64,000 bases of DNA, taken from Rotaria sp. Silwood1 (taxonomy: Eukaryota > Rotifera > Eurotatoria > Philodinida > Philodinidae). Below, in pieces: positions 1 through 11,230 of this stretch. The DNA is taken from NCBI GenBank assembly GCA_905250075.1, contig CAJNOP010000287.1, positions 181,718 to 245,717 of the forward strand, read 5' to 3'. A program made the position numbers and the translations under genes. Below the pieces are notes generated by a model. That model saw only the letters and a list, made by a program, of their open reading frames with translations, searched no databases and was not told the DNA's origin. The stretch's first letter is position 1. Every line of letters starts with the position of its first letter.

Positions 1-375
1 CTTGATCATGTTAAGCTACCCAACAAAGATCAAATGCACACTGATGTGAATGAGTGGAAAGCACGAGAAAAATCAATGTTATCTACCGATATCCTTGGTT
101 TGATCGATTGTGAAACTGATTATATGCGTGGTCTACTTGCTTTATTATGCATACATGATAATAATCAATCTTTATGGAAGTTCGATTTCGAAAAAGCTAA
201 AAATTTGGCAAAGAAATACTTGAAAAATAAATTAGATGATGTTCTTAAATTTCGTGATGTATCCTATGAATCTATCAATGGTACGGAAAACACGAAACTT
301 ATAGAAGTCTGCAAGCCATGGATGAAAAATATGGATGATTCAATGGAAAATTTTTTACGCAATTATCAAAATTAA
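1..375 (+). CDS. 3' end of an unrecognised protein-coding gene, cut by window edge
   Basis: The reading frame is open from the first base to a TAA at 373-375, giving 124 residues of a C-terminus with no stop upstream, so the gene starts outside the window. An internal ATG lies at 34 but nothing marks it as the true start. The chain is hydrophilic and rich in Lys, Asp and Glu, with a hydrophobic stretch (MRGLLALLCIHD) near the middle, and no signal peptide or membrane segment is visible. Composition and codon use look like a real gene rather than AT-rich background. I do not recognise the family. It ends about 230 bases before the first telomere-like tract. Confidence 0.55.
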   Translation, partial: LDHVKLPNKDQMHTDVNEWKAREKSMLSTDILGLIDCETDYMRGLLALLCIHDNNQSLWKFDFEKAKNLAKKYLKNKLDDVLKFRDVSYESINGTENTKLIEVCKPWMKNMDDSMENFLRNYQN

Positions 376-602
376 TTATGACTACTACATTAATGTGAAA
401 TCTGACAGATCACGAATTTTTATTTTTTATATTTTACAATTTGTCACTTTTCAAATAGCTTGTATTAGAAACAAAATAAAAATCTTGGATTTGCATCATT
501 TAAAATTATTAGTATAATTAAAACCTAATAAATATAAGCAAGCAATCAGAACAAGAGCAATTAGGGAAATCATAGTAGAATGACAAGTGCCGAAAAGAAA
601 AG

Positions 603-690
603 AGAGTGTGAGTGTGAGTGTGCATGAAAAATCTACTCACATCCCACCCACGCCTCAACTCCGCATGCACCCATGACCACGCCCTCATGT
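603..690. repeat. Degenerate telomere-like palindrome (G arm, spacer, C arm)
   Basis: The left arm reads GTGTGAGTGTGAGTGTG. It is followed by an AT-rich spacer (catgaaaaatctact) and a right arm of CACATCCCACCCACGCC with later CACCCATGACCACGCCC. This matches the architecture of the better-preserved tracts elsewhere in the window but is strongly decayed. Confidence 0.55.
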
Positions 691-1092
691 TATACAAAAT
701 ATTTTTTTCTATAAAATTAAGTTGATTATGTTATAATCATTTGTGTTTCATCCAAGTTTATTGATGAAGTGCTTTGTCGACCAAATGTTCTTTCAACAAA
801 ACGGTGTGTCGACAAAAATAGTTCGACTAAATGCTGGTCGGCAAAGTGTTGTGTTGATGAAAGTTTGTTAACCAACGACATCAGTATCTTACCAACTTTT
901 CAATCACTTTCTTTTTTAAGAATGAATTTCGGCTTCTTCAAAAACTGAGTGGAATTTGTTTTGTTTACTCATCATATTATAAGAGAGGGTTAGGGAGAGA
1001 GGCAAAGAGATGCGAATGGAAATACCGTTAATTTCCTCCGATGGTGTGTTTGATTATTTTTGCATACTTATTTCACTCGGTTAGAAAGCAGT

Positions 1093-1192
1093 NNNNNNNN
1101 NNNNNNNNNNNNNNNNNNNNNNNNNNNNNNNNNNNNNNNNNNNNNNNNNNNNNNNNNNNNNNNNNNNNNNNNNNNNNNNNNNNNNNNNNNNN
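1093..1192. other. Assembly gap, 100 N
   Basis: Exactly 100 N, the conventional length for a gap of unknown size. Apparent open frames crossing it are meaningless. Confidence 0.99.
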
Positions 1193-2847
1193 TCAATCGC
1201 TATTGTCATGTAAAACATGGACGGTTGTTTTTGTTGGTTGTTCCATTAATGAAAGTAAGCGGGAGAAGCAATTAAGTCTCGCCTATCCTGCATCCATCCT
1301 GTTCCGTCCCGTCCTACTTCTATTTTTCTTCTTCCGTCCTGTCTGTCTCTGAATACAGTACTTGTGGCCTTACAAGAAAAAAATCGATTTTCTGATGGTT
1401 TTACAATTGTTACTTTTCAATCAATGGAATATTGTGTATGAAGCCTTCTAGAAACTATCAAATTTTGCCCAAAAAAGATTCTTATGTTTCCTGTAGAGAC
1501 GTTATCAAAGAGTTGCCATTTTTTCTACAGACACGATCAGGAGACTAAGTCTTCTTGTACAACTTTTTTCTCATTGTACCACTAGAGAATATGCTTATTT
1601 TCTAAGGCTACAAAAATAACAAATAAAAATTATGATTACTTTCGTCAAATTTCTAGACTTTTTTTCTATTATTCTATTGCATAGTCATAAAACTGTAGAA
1701 GCTTTATGTGGAAAATAATTATTTATTATAAGAAAAAAAAAGAAATAAAACATTTCCTTACACATTTAAAAAAGATAATAGATTTTTTCTTCGAAATTGA
1801 AACTTTCAATGATTAGATAAACGTGAGGGTTTTTCGAATGATATTTTTGTATGATAATTGATGAATACGAAATTAATGACAAGAATTTTTGTCTAATTCT
1901 CAACGATGTACCTCAATACTGGTCTTTGTCGCAGTTGTTTTCAGAAAATATATATCTATTAAAAAATAATTTTTTTTTTCAGCAATATTTGTCGTTGTTA
2001 TTCTTACTGTTTTATCATCAAGCAGTTTCATACATTTTAAAAATCAAGATAAATAGGATAATTGTAATTAGACCAATATTAACAAAAAGAAAAGAATTTC
2101 TGATTCAAAATTTTCCATTGTCTACGCATAGTTTCTTTAGATAAAGATAATAATTGTTTAAGTACATTTGTCAGCACTGTTGTTGTAATCGTTTTATCAT
2201 ATATATCCAACTCAATTATATATACTTGCATCTGTTAGAAAAGAATCATAAACATATAATCGATACTATTCCTTTACCTACATAAGTACTTGCAGATCAT
2301 GAATAAAAACATCGGTAGTATAACATGAAAGAAGAAATTATACCGTCAAATAGAATATTTTCATGTTAAATATACGTAAATTCATCTAAATTAAATACAA
2401 AGACAAACAAATCGATGAATCTTCAATTTAATCATTGAATATAAAATAGAAATCTATTTTGTGGTTTTCTTTTTTTAATGACAAAATGATTTTATAAGAT
2501 TAATAGTGAATTTTGATCATATTATATATTTATTAAACTTTAATAGAGAATCCACACGAAAAATATAATTACAACATATAAAAATTAAAACAACATTCTC
2601 ACAATTTTATTGTTTACTTATATACGAACGAACACATTTATAATTGCCATCGAATCTATACATCTTTTTTTTTTTTGATTAAGTTTCATTTTGACGATTA
2701 AGTATTGTTAGAGCATTTTTATTATTACATCAAACTTCAATGTTTTTTCTTACCGTTGATGCAGGAGTTTTTGATGATACAAGTCCTACATGGGGAATAT
2801 AGCCTGTTCTTAATGTTGAATCAGGACTTAAAATAGATGTGTCATAT

Positions 2848-5302
2848 TTACGACGTCTTGGGTTTTTTTTCAATTAAATGAAAATCAACAAGTAATTGTT
2901 GAAATTCATTTATAAATATACTTCGAAATTTTTTTCCAGCTAAACAATATAAAAAAAAATTAACTACATGAGGTAAATCCGACAATATATCTTGTATAAC
3001 GCCTGAATAAAACCCAACTTTATATAATACTATATCATGATCACTAATATCTAAACATGAACGTCCATGTAATATTTGTCTTATATCATAAATTTTATCA
3101 GAAACAAAAAATATTGTATTAGGAATATTAAATATAATTAATGATAATGTAACAGCTAAAAGCATACGTGTAACTTGTATATTTGTACGTCGTTTTGTAG
3201 CTAATATTACTTCGACTGTTGTATTTGTTGATCTACCTGAACAACGTTGATGACGTGATGGTTTTGATGAATTTGTTTTAGAATAACTTGAATCAAATTC
3301 TTGTTTGTTAGAAATTTCAGATATTTGCCAATTTTGTGAAGTACGACGTAATACAACTGCAATAACAATATTAGCAGCTGTAATAAGACCTAAAAATGAA
3401 TAAGATCATTACATTAATGTTTCAGAAATAGAGAGATTTGTTTTGAAAAATTAGAATTTTTTAATTGTGTCTAACAATAGAATGACTTAATCAACAACAT
3501 ATTTGTCTAAATTTTTGTAAATATTTCATTTATTGAATAATGTTTTTGTCATATTACATATAAAGTTGCATTCAACTATTGATTATCAAAATTATACTCA
3601 TAGTAGTTCTAAGAGACAATATTAACTTTAGTTAAGATGATTTCTCTAATAAAAAATAAGTTCTTCTTTCAAAATATTATAATTTCTTTAGCAGCTCACT
3701 AAACATAATGCTCGTTATTAATATAAAAAATGTTTCACTTAGAGATCTCTATTCAAAAATAAAGATTTTTCATTAAAACTAATTTGGTTGAATAACAGTT
3801 ATTTTATTTTTAATTTAGAAAATAATTTCAATTATGCTGATAAGTATTATTAAATAAGTACAATGAATATTCTATTTATTGTTTTAATTCATTTCTCATT
3901 TTATAAATCATGAAATTATTTATCTAATAAATATTGTATAATTATAGACAAAAATTTTAGAACATGATACTAGTAGTCATATTAATGATGAAAAAAAAAA
4001 CAATCAAGAATTCTTTTCCGCAGCAGATTTCTTTTGACATATTATTTCTAATAATAGAAAAATGAAAGAATATTTCAAAAACGGAAAATCCTCTCTAGTA
4101 GAGGACTCTCAAAACTGATAACATAGACTTTCTCATTAAATTGTCGTCATTAGTATTGTCAAAGCTTCAAATAATGATGTACAATTATCTAGTCTCATCA
4201 AATAATGCTCATATTTTTATATTTCAAATTGCACTTCCTATTACATTATAATATGAAATTATCTCTAGTTTTTGTTCTATTCAGATTCTCGAGAGATATA
4301 ATAATTTCTATCTGACTAAGAAACTATAACATATATTTTCGATCATAACGTTTGACTTTGTCTTACGGATGAGTTCATGGATCAAGAAAAAGATACTCCT
4401 TTTTTTTTCGACTATGTACTTGAGTCTTACATAAAAAATAGAACAGAAATTCTATTATGTAATATTGATAATTGAATAGAAAACATCTACAGAGAAGAAT
4501 AATGTTACATTTGTTATCGAATTCTACAAATTCTATTTTTATATGTAATATGTTAATAAAATCAATAAAAATATATTAGATAAAGTATATTTACCCATAG
4601 GCAAAATTGAAGCAGTAATCAGATCAACGATAAAAGAAACATCACTTAAACCACAATATTTTCGCTTGTTTTTTCCCAGGTGTATATCTGATAAATTAAT
4701 GAACGATAAATTGGCAAGTGAAAGTATAATAATAGTACAACAACAAATCTGAAATGCTCGCTTATGAGTTAACCATATACTGGCTTTCAGTGGATAACTA
4801 ACAGCAATAGCTTTATCTCTATGAAAGAAAAATATTAATGTCATGTACTGTTATTTTTGCATGAAAACAAAATAAAAATAAAAGCTTACAAGCTCATTAA
4901 AACAATAGTCCACATAGCAATTGAAATGCATGCATTCATTGATACATATAAGGCTTTACAAATTGATGGAATTAATAAAAATATCTCATGACCTTTTTCA
5001 ATTGATTGATAATTCATTTCTGCTCGAATATATTTAAGTGTAATTGATAATATATCAAAAAGTGAAAGAACACGTAAAAACATAATAGTAGTCGATTTAT
5101 TTGATAATTTTGGTCGAGAAAGTATAAATAAACAAAGTGAATTAAGTAATATACCTGGTCCAATAAGTAAACGTAAATATGTTGAATTTAATGATTTAAA
5201 AACTAAATAAGTAGGTTCATAAACACGAGCTTGTAATGAACAATAAATTATTGGTAATGATGTTCCGTTATTTGTGAAATTCATTGATCTAAATGTAAAC
5301 AT
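2848..5302 (-). CDS. Class A-like G-protein-coupled receptor, 3 exons, about 392 aa
   Basis: The exons are 5302-4890, 4818-4595 and 3389-2848. All junctions are GT-AG and the phases agree, giving 393 codons including the stop. Two N-glycosylation sites (NFT, NGT) lie in the first 15 residues. TM1 (around LLIGPGILLNSLCLFILS) and TM2 follow. TM3 ends across the first splice site in SLDKAIAVSYP, the position of the DRY motif, with DKA replacing DRY. The third loop is long, Ser/Thr/Lys-rich and basic (KRRTNIQVTR before TM6). TM7 holds DLPHVVNFFLYC in place of NPxxY, followed by a short basic tail. This layout resembles the divergent neuropeptide or FMRFamide-receptor-like GPCRs expanded in lophotrochozoans. 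The ligand is unknown. Intron 1 is 71 bp and intron 2 about 1.2 kb. The alternative start Met7 would lose little. Family-level confidence is high; subtype is a guess. Confidence 0.87.
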
Positions 5303-5568
5303 TCATGAATGTATTCTAAAATAACAATTATAATAATGACAAAAGAAAAGCGAAAAACATATATGACATGTCTTGCTTTTTTTTTTTCTATTGCTTTTCT
5401 TTTGCGTCAAACATTTATGTTTATAGTAATAAGAGAGACAACAAGTGTAACCGAATACATAAAATATTTGTATAAATGAAAATAAAAACTAATGGACTTA
5501 AATAAATCGTTTGACTAAGATTATTCATATTATGTTTATGTTTTTATTTCTTTTACGTACGAAATATA

Positions 5569-6328
5569 CAGATTGGAAAATAGTATTATTCTAGAAGGGT
5601 AGCACTATGATTTCAAATAGTATCAACAAAAAATTTTATACCAAATTAAAGCGCGTCACAAATGGAGTTTATTGGTTATAAATAGTAAGGATCATGGTAA
5701 ATTTTTAGTGTTAAATTCATGAAATTTCTAGACTTTGATACTATCTCGACATAGAAAAATTCTTTTCATAAGGGCGTTCAAACTAGCTCTGATTCACAAT
5801 GCAAAGAATATGAGACATAATCGACACCAGGCCTGGAAATATTGGAATAATAATAAAAAATGAAGTTAATAAAATACTATGAGAGACGAAAGATAAATTT
5901 TATCATTAAGAATTTTTAAAAAACACGCTTTAGATCTTTTGAAAAATAAGAAAACAAACATTACATAATTTGAAACTCTTTTGACGTGAGATCTGTTTGA
6001 TGTTCGTGTTGTAACGAACATTAAGGTCCGTCATATTAATTATTGTTTATATTCATGAAATCTTAGAAAAAAAAAGTATTACCTTTTAGTATTTATTATC
6101 TTAAATCAGATCTAGTTTGAACTTTCTCATGAAAGGAATTTTTCTATGCGAAAAGTGCATCAAATTCTAAAAATTTCATGAGTTTAACACTAAAAAGTTA
6201 CCATGACCTTTCTTATTTATTACCGATAAACTCCATTTTTGACGTGCTTTAAATTATTATAAATTTTGTTGTTGAAACTATTTAAAATCATAGCACTATC
6301 CCCCTGGAATAATATTCTTTCCTACCCT
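5569..6328. mobile_element. Nonautonomous TIR element (MITE-like), about 760 bp
   Basis: The left end (from GATTGGAAAATAGTATTATTC) and the reverse complement of the right end (GGTAGGAAAGAATATTATTC) match. Similarity continues inward for about 220 bp, including 'gcgcgtcacaaatggagttta' against 'gcacgtcaaaaatggagttta' and a shared 'taaattcatgaaat' block. The element is flanked by TA, as expected for a Tc1/mariner-type target, although the outermost bases have diverged. It has no coding capacity. A third partial copy lies at about 37735-37870 inside the F-box gene, showing this is a dispersed family. Confidence 0.72.
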
Positions 6329-6329
6329 A

Positions 6330-8829
6330 TATATTTTGTGTACATGGTTATACGAGACCTGTCATTGGTACTTAGTCATTGCCGTTATTAATATTCTTAC
6401 TTGATTCGAAAGACAAGTATAGAAAAAAAAATATCAGTATTCTTTTGTCAACATGTATGTCATTAATACGCTTTTGACTTTTCTTTCTAATGAATGGCAT
6501 TATCAAGCTACTCTTTCTGTCAAAGAAATTTCTTTTTTTGACAGTGCTGGTTAAAAGACTCTTCGTATATTTTTGAAAGTTATTATCATTATAAGTCAAT
6601 CTGCCACAATTATTTGATGAGTCGACTTTTTTTCCTAATTATTCTTATTTAAATTAAATATTACAAAATCTATTATGTGAATGACAATTTTGTATGGTAC
6701 ATTAATCGATATCCCTAACTATATTATTGTACTTACTTTAGCTTAGTCAAGAGTAAAATATTACTCGTAAATTTCTTTTAATATATAATTAGTGATATTT
6801 CTGTTTCTTTTTAGGCATATTTATTTTCCTACAAATGAATAAAATATGAATTTTATAAAAACAGCACTCACATGAAAATATGAACAGGTCAAGACTTATG
6901 TAATCAAGAACAAAATTTTTGCTTTTGACATTTTTCGTATATATTTTTTTCCTCTCTCTTTGTTGTATGTCTTTCGACTATAATAATTATATAGAATCGT
7001 AGAAATCGATCTTTCACAAAAAATAAGTATTACATTATATTATTATACAAATGACTGCATCCATTCATTAACTCTTTTAACGACCGATGGTACAGATATG
7101 TATCACTTTTGTTTTCGATTGCAGAACTATACTTAACTAGTGCCAATGACTCTGGTAGAAAAAAACGATAATATGGCAGTGATCTTGTTGCTTCTTTTGT
7201 ATAACATGTGGTTGTTGTGCCATTGGCTTGATACAAAACTAGGGTATGGACATGGACGTAGATATAAATCTTTTATTCAAATCCAAGAACACCTACATTC
7301 TCGTGCATGATAATCTAGATCGTGGCCTACTTGAGTATATCATCGACATCGATAGAACTTAAAAATTTGGCCGTTAAAGGGTTAATTTAAATTAATATGC
7401 ATGTTGAAAACTGAGTAATAATTCAGACAACAAAAATAAACAGAAAAAACAAAACCTATTTTTTCGCTTTCTCTCTCTTTCGACGTCTATGAATGAAAAA
7501 ACTATATAGAACTATGTTCGTATGAGGAATAATAAAGAATAAGAAAGAAAAGAAATATTAATCTTTTTTCTATTCCTAAAAATATGAATTATTTTAGCAT
7601 TTATTTTTGCAACAATACTTATCATAGAAACAACTTATATCATTTAATGTCGATCAAAAACTTTAATATTTTTCATCAATCGTTATGTAGATCTTCTTAA
7701 TGGCACGAATATAAATTCATAAGATAATCACTTCTTTTTCATTGATAACTCATTGTAATTCAACAGAGAAAATCAAGTTTTGATCATAGTAGATTAAATA
7801 TTAAGATGTACAGTTAATCACTTTGTGAATGAATTCAAATGTAATAACTTATATTTTCAAATTTTACATGCAAAAAATTCATGAATTTATATTCCATATT
7901 TATATAATGCTAAATAAAGTTTACGATTTTTTGCTTCATAGGATTCAATATGAACCAATTTTTCTTAGTATTCAATTATTTAACATAAATGATACAAAAT
8001 AGAAAATAACGAAATAATATATTGCTTGATATCGAATTAATCAATCTTAGTCGGTTTAGTAACTATGTTCATCAATATAGTTGTCTGAAAACTACATCTA
8101 TTTTATCATTTTGATAGATTTTTTCTGCTATGTTTTTTTTTTATAGACAGTGATTTCATCAAAACAATATTTTATTTTCATATATGTGTTATCTCATCTC
8201 ATTATTCAAAATTAGTCTTATCATAACTAGAAAAAAAAACACATTCTTATAGTAAATACAAAACAGTTATTATGCAAATAATATGTATACTTTATTTACC
8301 ATGGAAAACAATTTTCAATAGAGTTATTTTCGTTTTTTTTTTAGTCTTATTTAATAAAAGGCAGTGTATTCTCTGATATTTAAGAAACTAACAAGAAAGA
8401 CTAAATACCCGGGCATAGATGCATCATATGTGTAAGGACTAGGAATAGATTGATTGAATCGTTTGACGTTCTCCATACCTTGAAGACATTGATATGCTGT
8501 TATGATTGAAAAATTTAACGATATCTATATATAATCAATAGTTTTTCTAGAATAGAAAAACGAAGCCTAATCAACTATAAACAACGAACAAGAAGATATT
8601 AATAGACAATCCGAATAGATAAGAGATTGAATCGGTTTAAAGAAGTCCCATCTATTCAAATGTATTATCAAAGATACAAATAGCAAAATAATTCTAGCTA
8701 TCTTCTGTTCTTGAATGGAAACTGTCTGTAGTTGTTAGTGTTAAAATAGTTTGAAATTTGAGTACAATTAAATATTATCAATAAGAGTCCAGTAAAAATC
8801 AATATCTGATAAAAAGTCGAGATATACTA
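6330..8829. other. Gene-poor AT-rich stretch with one possible coding remnant
   Basis: Only 7030-7260 on the minus strand shows a composition that could be coding: 'SLPYYRFFLPESLALVKYSS' within about 75 open codons and no ATG at its head. It could be a terminal exon or a pseudogene piece, but no partner exons or family are recognisable. The rest is homopolymer-rich AT sequence. Confidence 0.35.
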
Positions 8830-9748
8830 CAAGGTGTCACATAACTTTTACGCTCCCCTCTAGCAACTTCAATTGTAAATAATATCACTGAGTATTATAT
8901 ACCAAAATGGAAGCCCATGGAAAAACTGGATATATGGGTCCAATGAATAGGCCATACTGCATTTGTTGGTTCTTAGAATTCTTTAAATGTTTTTCTATTA
9001 TATACCGAACTTAGCTCTTATTTTACGGTTTTCACTCTTCATCCACATAATTCCAAAAAATATAACAAAAACTTCGTGATCTATACAGTACGCGCTAGGA
9101 TGTTTTTGAGAAGTTTTCAACATGAAAAAGATACATATGGTATGTCTCCAGATGAAATTTTTGATGGAGATCACTAATCTGTTATTATTTTTACGAAACA
9201 ATTGCATGAACAATGAAACCATGAAATAAGAGCTACCCATGTAAAAATTTTTGATTAAAAATTTGATTAAAAATCGATTAAAATGGCACGATTTTAATCA
9301 GATTTTAATCGATTTTTTTAAGCTTGAAGACGGATTTTATTTGATTTTAATCTTTTTTTTAATCTATTTTAATCGATTAATAAACCTAAATTAACTAAAA
9401 TCGATTTTGATAATTAGTTTTTACTGATTCAAGCTTATTAATCGATTAAAATAGATTAAAAAAGATTAAAATCAAATAAAATCCGTCTTCAAGCCTAAAA
9501 AATTCGATTAAAATCTGATTAAAATCGTGCCATTTTAATCGATTTTTAATCAAATTTTTAATCAAAAATTTTTACATGGGTATTAGAAAAACATTTAAAG
9601 AATTCTAAAAACTAACAAATGCACTATGGCCTATTTATTGAACCCCTATATCCAATTTTTCATGGGCTTTCATTTGGTATATAATACTCAGTGTTATCAT
9701 TTACAATTGAAGTTGCTAGAGGGGGCGTAAAGATTATGTGACACCCTG
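8830..9748. mobile_element. Mariner-type MITE with TA target duplication and about 175-bp inverted termini
   Basis: The left end CAAGGTGTCACATAACTTTT and the reverse complement of the right end CAGGGTGTCACATAATCTTT start a near-perfect inverted repeat covering about 8830-9000 and 9585-9748. TA dinucleotides flank both ends (8828-8829 and 9749-9750). The internal part (9003-9233) has no recognisable transposase; the minus-strand open frame there is probably chance. A second, AT-rich palindrome is nested against the right arm. The terminal sequence and TA flanks are typical of Tc1/mariner derivatives. Confidence 0.85.
9234..9585. repeat. Nested 350-bp AT-rich palindrome
   Basis: The sequence starts ACCCATGTAAAAATTTTTGA and ends with its reverse complement. 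The arms are about 150 bp and contain many ATCGATTAAAAT/ATTTTAATCGAT words and a shared 'gacggattttatttgatttt' block. The centre is a short 'taaacctaaattaactaaaa' loop. A related ATTTTTAATCGATTTTT fragment flanked by CCATGTAAAA occurs at 21726-21790. It is probably a separate foldback element inserted into the mariner-type MITE. Confidence 0.8.
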
Positions 9749-10369
9749 TACGAATAGATAATGTCGATCGTAGGAAAAAAAAACTAAAGATCTAATATTT
9801 TTACTACTAGAATTATATAAATTGTTTTTTGTAAACGCTCGTCTACTGTAAACAACTTATACCAAAATCTTTAACATTCATTCTACGTCAATCGAGAGGA
9901 ATTTTTTCTTTTCTGATAATAAATCATAATTATCCACCGTAAATCTTACATTCTTTATAAATAATCATAGTATTTTGTTTTAATTTATTCCAGCTTTTAT
10001 TCAACGTCTTTGTCATCTATGTTTCATGTCTCGTTTTTTGTAGTTCGACTCTTGTATTATTTACAGCTATGAAAAATCATCATTTATTCTATACTTTTTT
10101 TATTCACCTTGTAAATATCTGAACATTATCATTTCGCATTAGATTGATTGAGTAAACAATAAAAGTAATAATGCAGAACTATTTATAATAGTGTCTATAT
10201 TGATGAACTGTTCAAATTTATTTGTTATCAATGGTATGTTGATTATTTTGACGAATCGATCAACAACTTCCTTATTAATAATAATTTTGTATTTACGATG
10301 CAACCACTCTAACTAATACTCTATGTTTAAGCTGTTACTTCGTGCATGAGTAAAATTTATAATTATAGA

Positions 10370-11230
10370 TAAAAACGTTTATATCCTTAGGTCTTTCCTA
10401 TGAAGCTATAGCCGTTTTAATTCAATTTTCAGCATATTGCGGGGTATTACGAAAGAAAAATTGTAATAATGTGTTTTCATCTGAAATCTTCTCTAATAAT
10501 AGATCTCATAGTAGTTGTTGTGTATTCTCAAGGGTTCAGCTTAAATGGATAATTTTTTTGTGGAAATCACATCTATTTTCGAAGAAAATGATGAGTGTAA
10601 GTTTGAGGAAAAGTTATTGCGGTTCTTCACCGCTTCCCATTACAGATTTTAGCAATCGAAAATAACAGGCGTTAGATTTTCTAGAGTTTTTTTTTGCAAA
10701 ATCGATCAAGTTGTAAGTCTGAAAACTAGTCAACATCATTGTTTGTAAATTAATGTATATATAACAGTGCGTAAAATCTGCCGTGAATATCATAGATATA
10801 GAAAGTAGACTTACTTGTCGATTAATTTAATGATGATAATATTCATAATGTTGAATGTAAAAATTTTTGTTCAAAATGCGAAAATTTAAAATTTTCTTAT
10901 TTTGATGTTCGATTATGGTCAAAAATAACTATAGTTTATGAGAAATCTTTCACTTAACGTATGTTTTGTATTAGTTTAATGAAACTAGACAATATATGTG
11001 AATTCTACGTTTCACTTCTGTAGAGTTTGCACTAACAAGCTTTTTAAAAGTATAAAATATCTAAAAATAGACTATTTTTAGAATTTCTATAAGAAAATCA
11101 TTGACTCTTGAGAAAAATTTTAGAGGAAAAATTATTATTACAGTTTCTTTCGTAATGTCCGGTAATATGCGAAGTTCAATAAAATGTCTATAACTCAAAC
11201 AGAAAAAGCTTAAGGACATGAATATATATA
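10370..11230. repeat. Inverted-repeat element, diverged arms of about 90-100 bp
   Basis: The left arm includes GGGGTATTACGAAAGAAAAATTG and, further out, 'tatccttaggtctttcc..gaagctatagcc'. The reverse complement of 11130-11215 reads 'ccggacattacgaaagaaactg' and 'tgtccttaagctttttctg..gagttatagac'. The arms are clearly homologous but eroded. The 650-bp interior has no recognisable protein. Confidence 0.55.

Larger units (their letters stand above)
376..2847. other. Gene-free AT-rich stretch with degenerate repeats
   Basis: No convincing exon is visible. The stretch holds a telomere-like palindrome (603-690), degenerate GTCGAC-containing repeats around 770-870 with recurring 'tcgac..aaa..gt' units, a CCGTCCTGTC-like pyrimidine repeat at about 1290-1345, and one 100-N gap. 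The open frame at 1851-2144 is AT-rich, biased to Phe, Leu, Ile and Asn, and is probably chance. Confidence 0.5.

Noticed and set aside
8998-9240. Possible transposase in the mariner-type MITE
   Set aside because: The 80-codon frame shows no DDE/D motif or similarity to transposase blocks I know, and is shorter than any functional domain.
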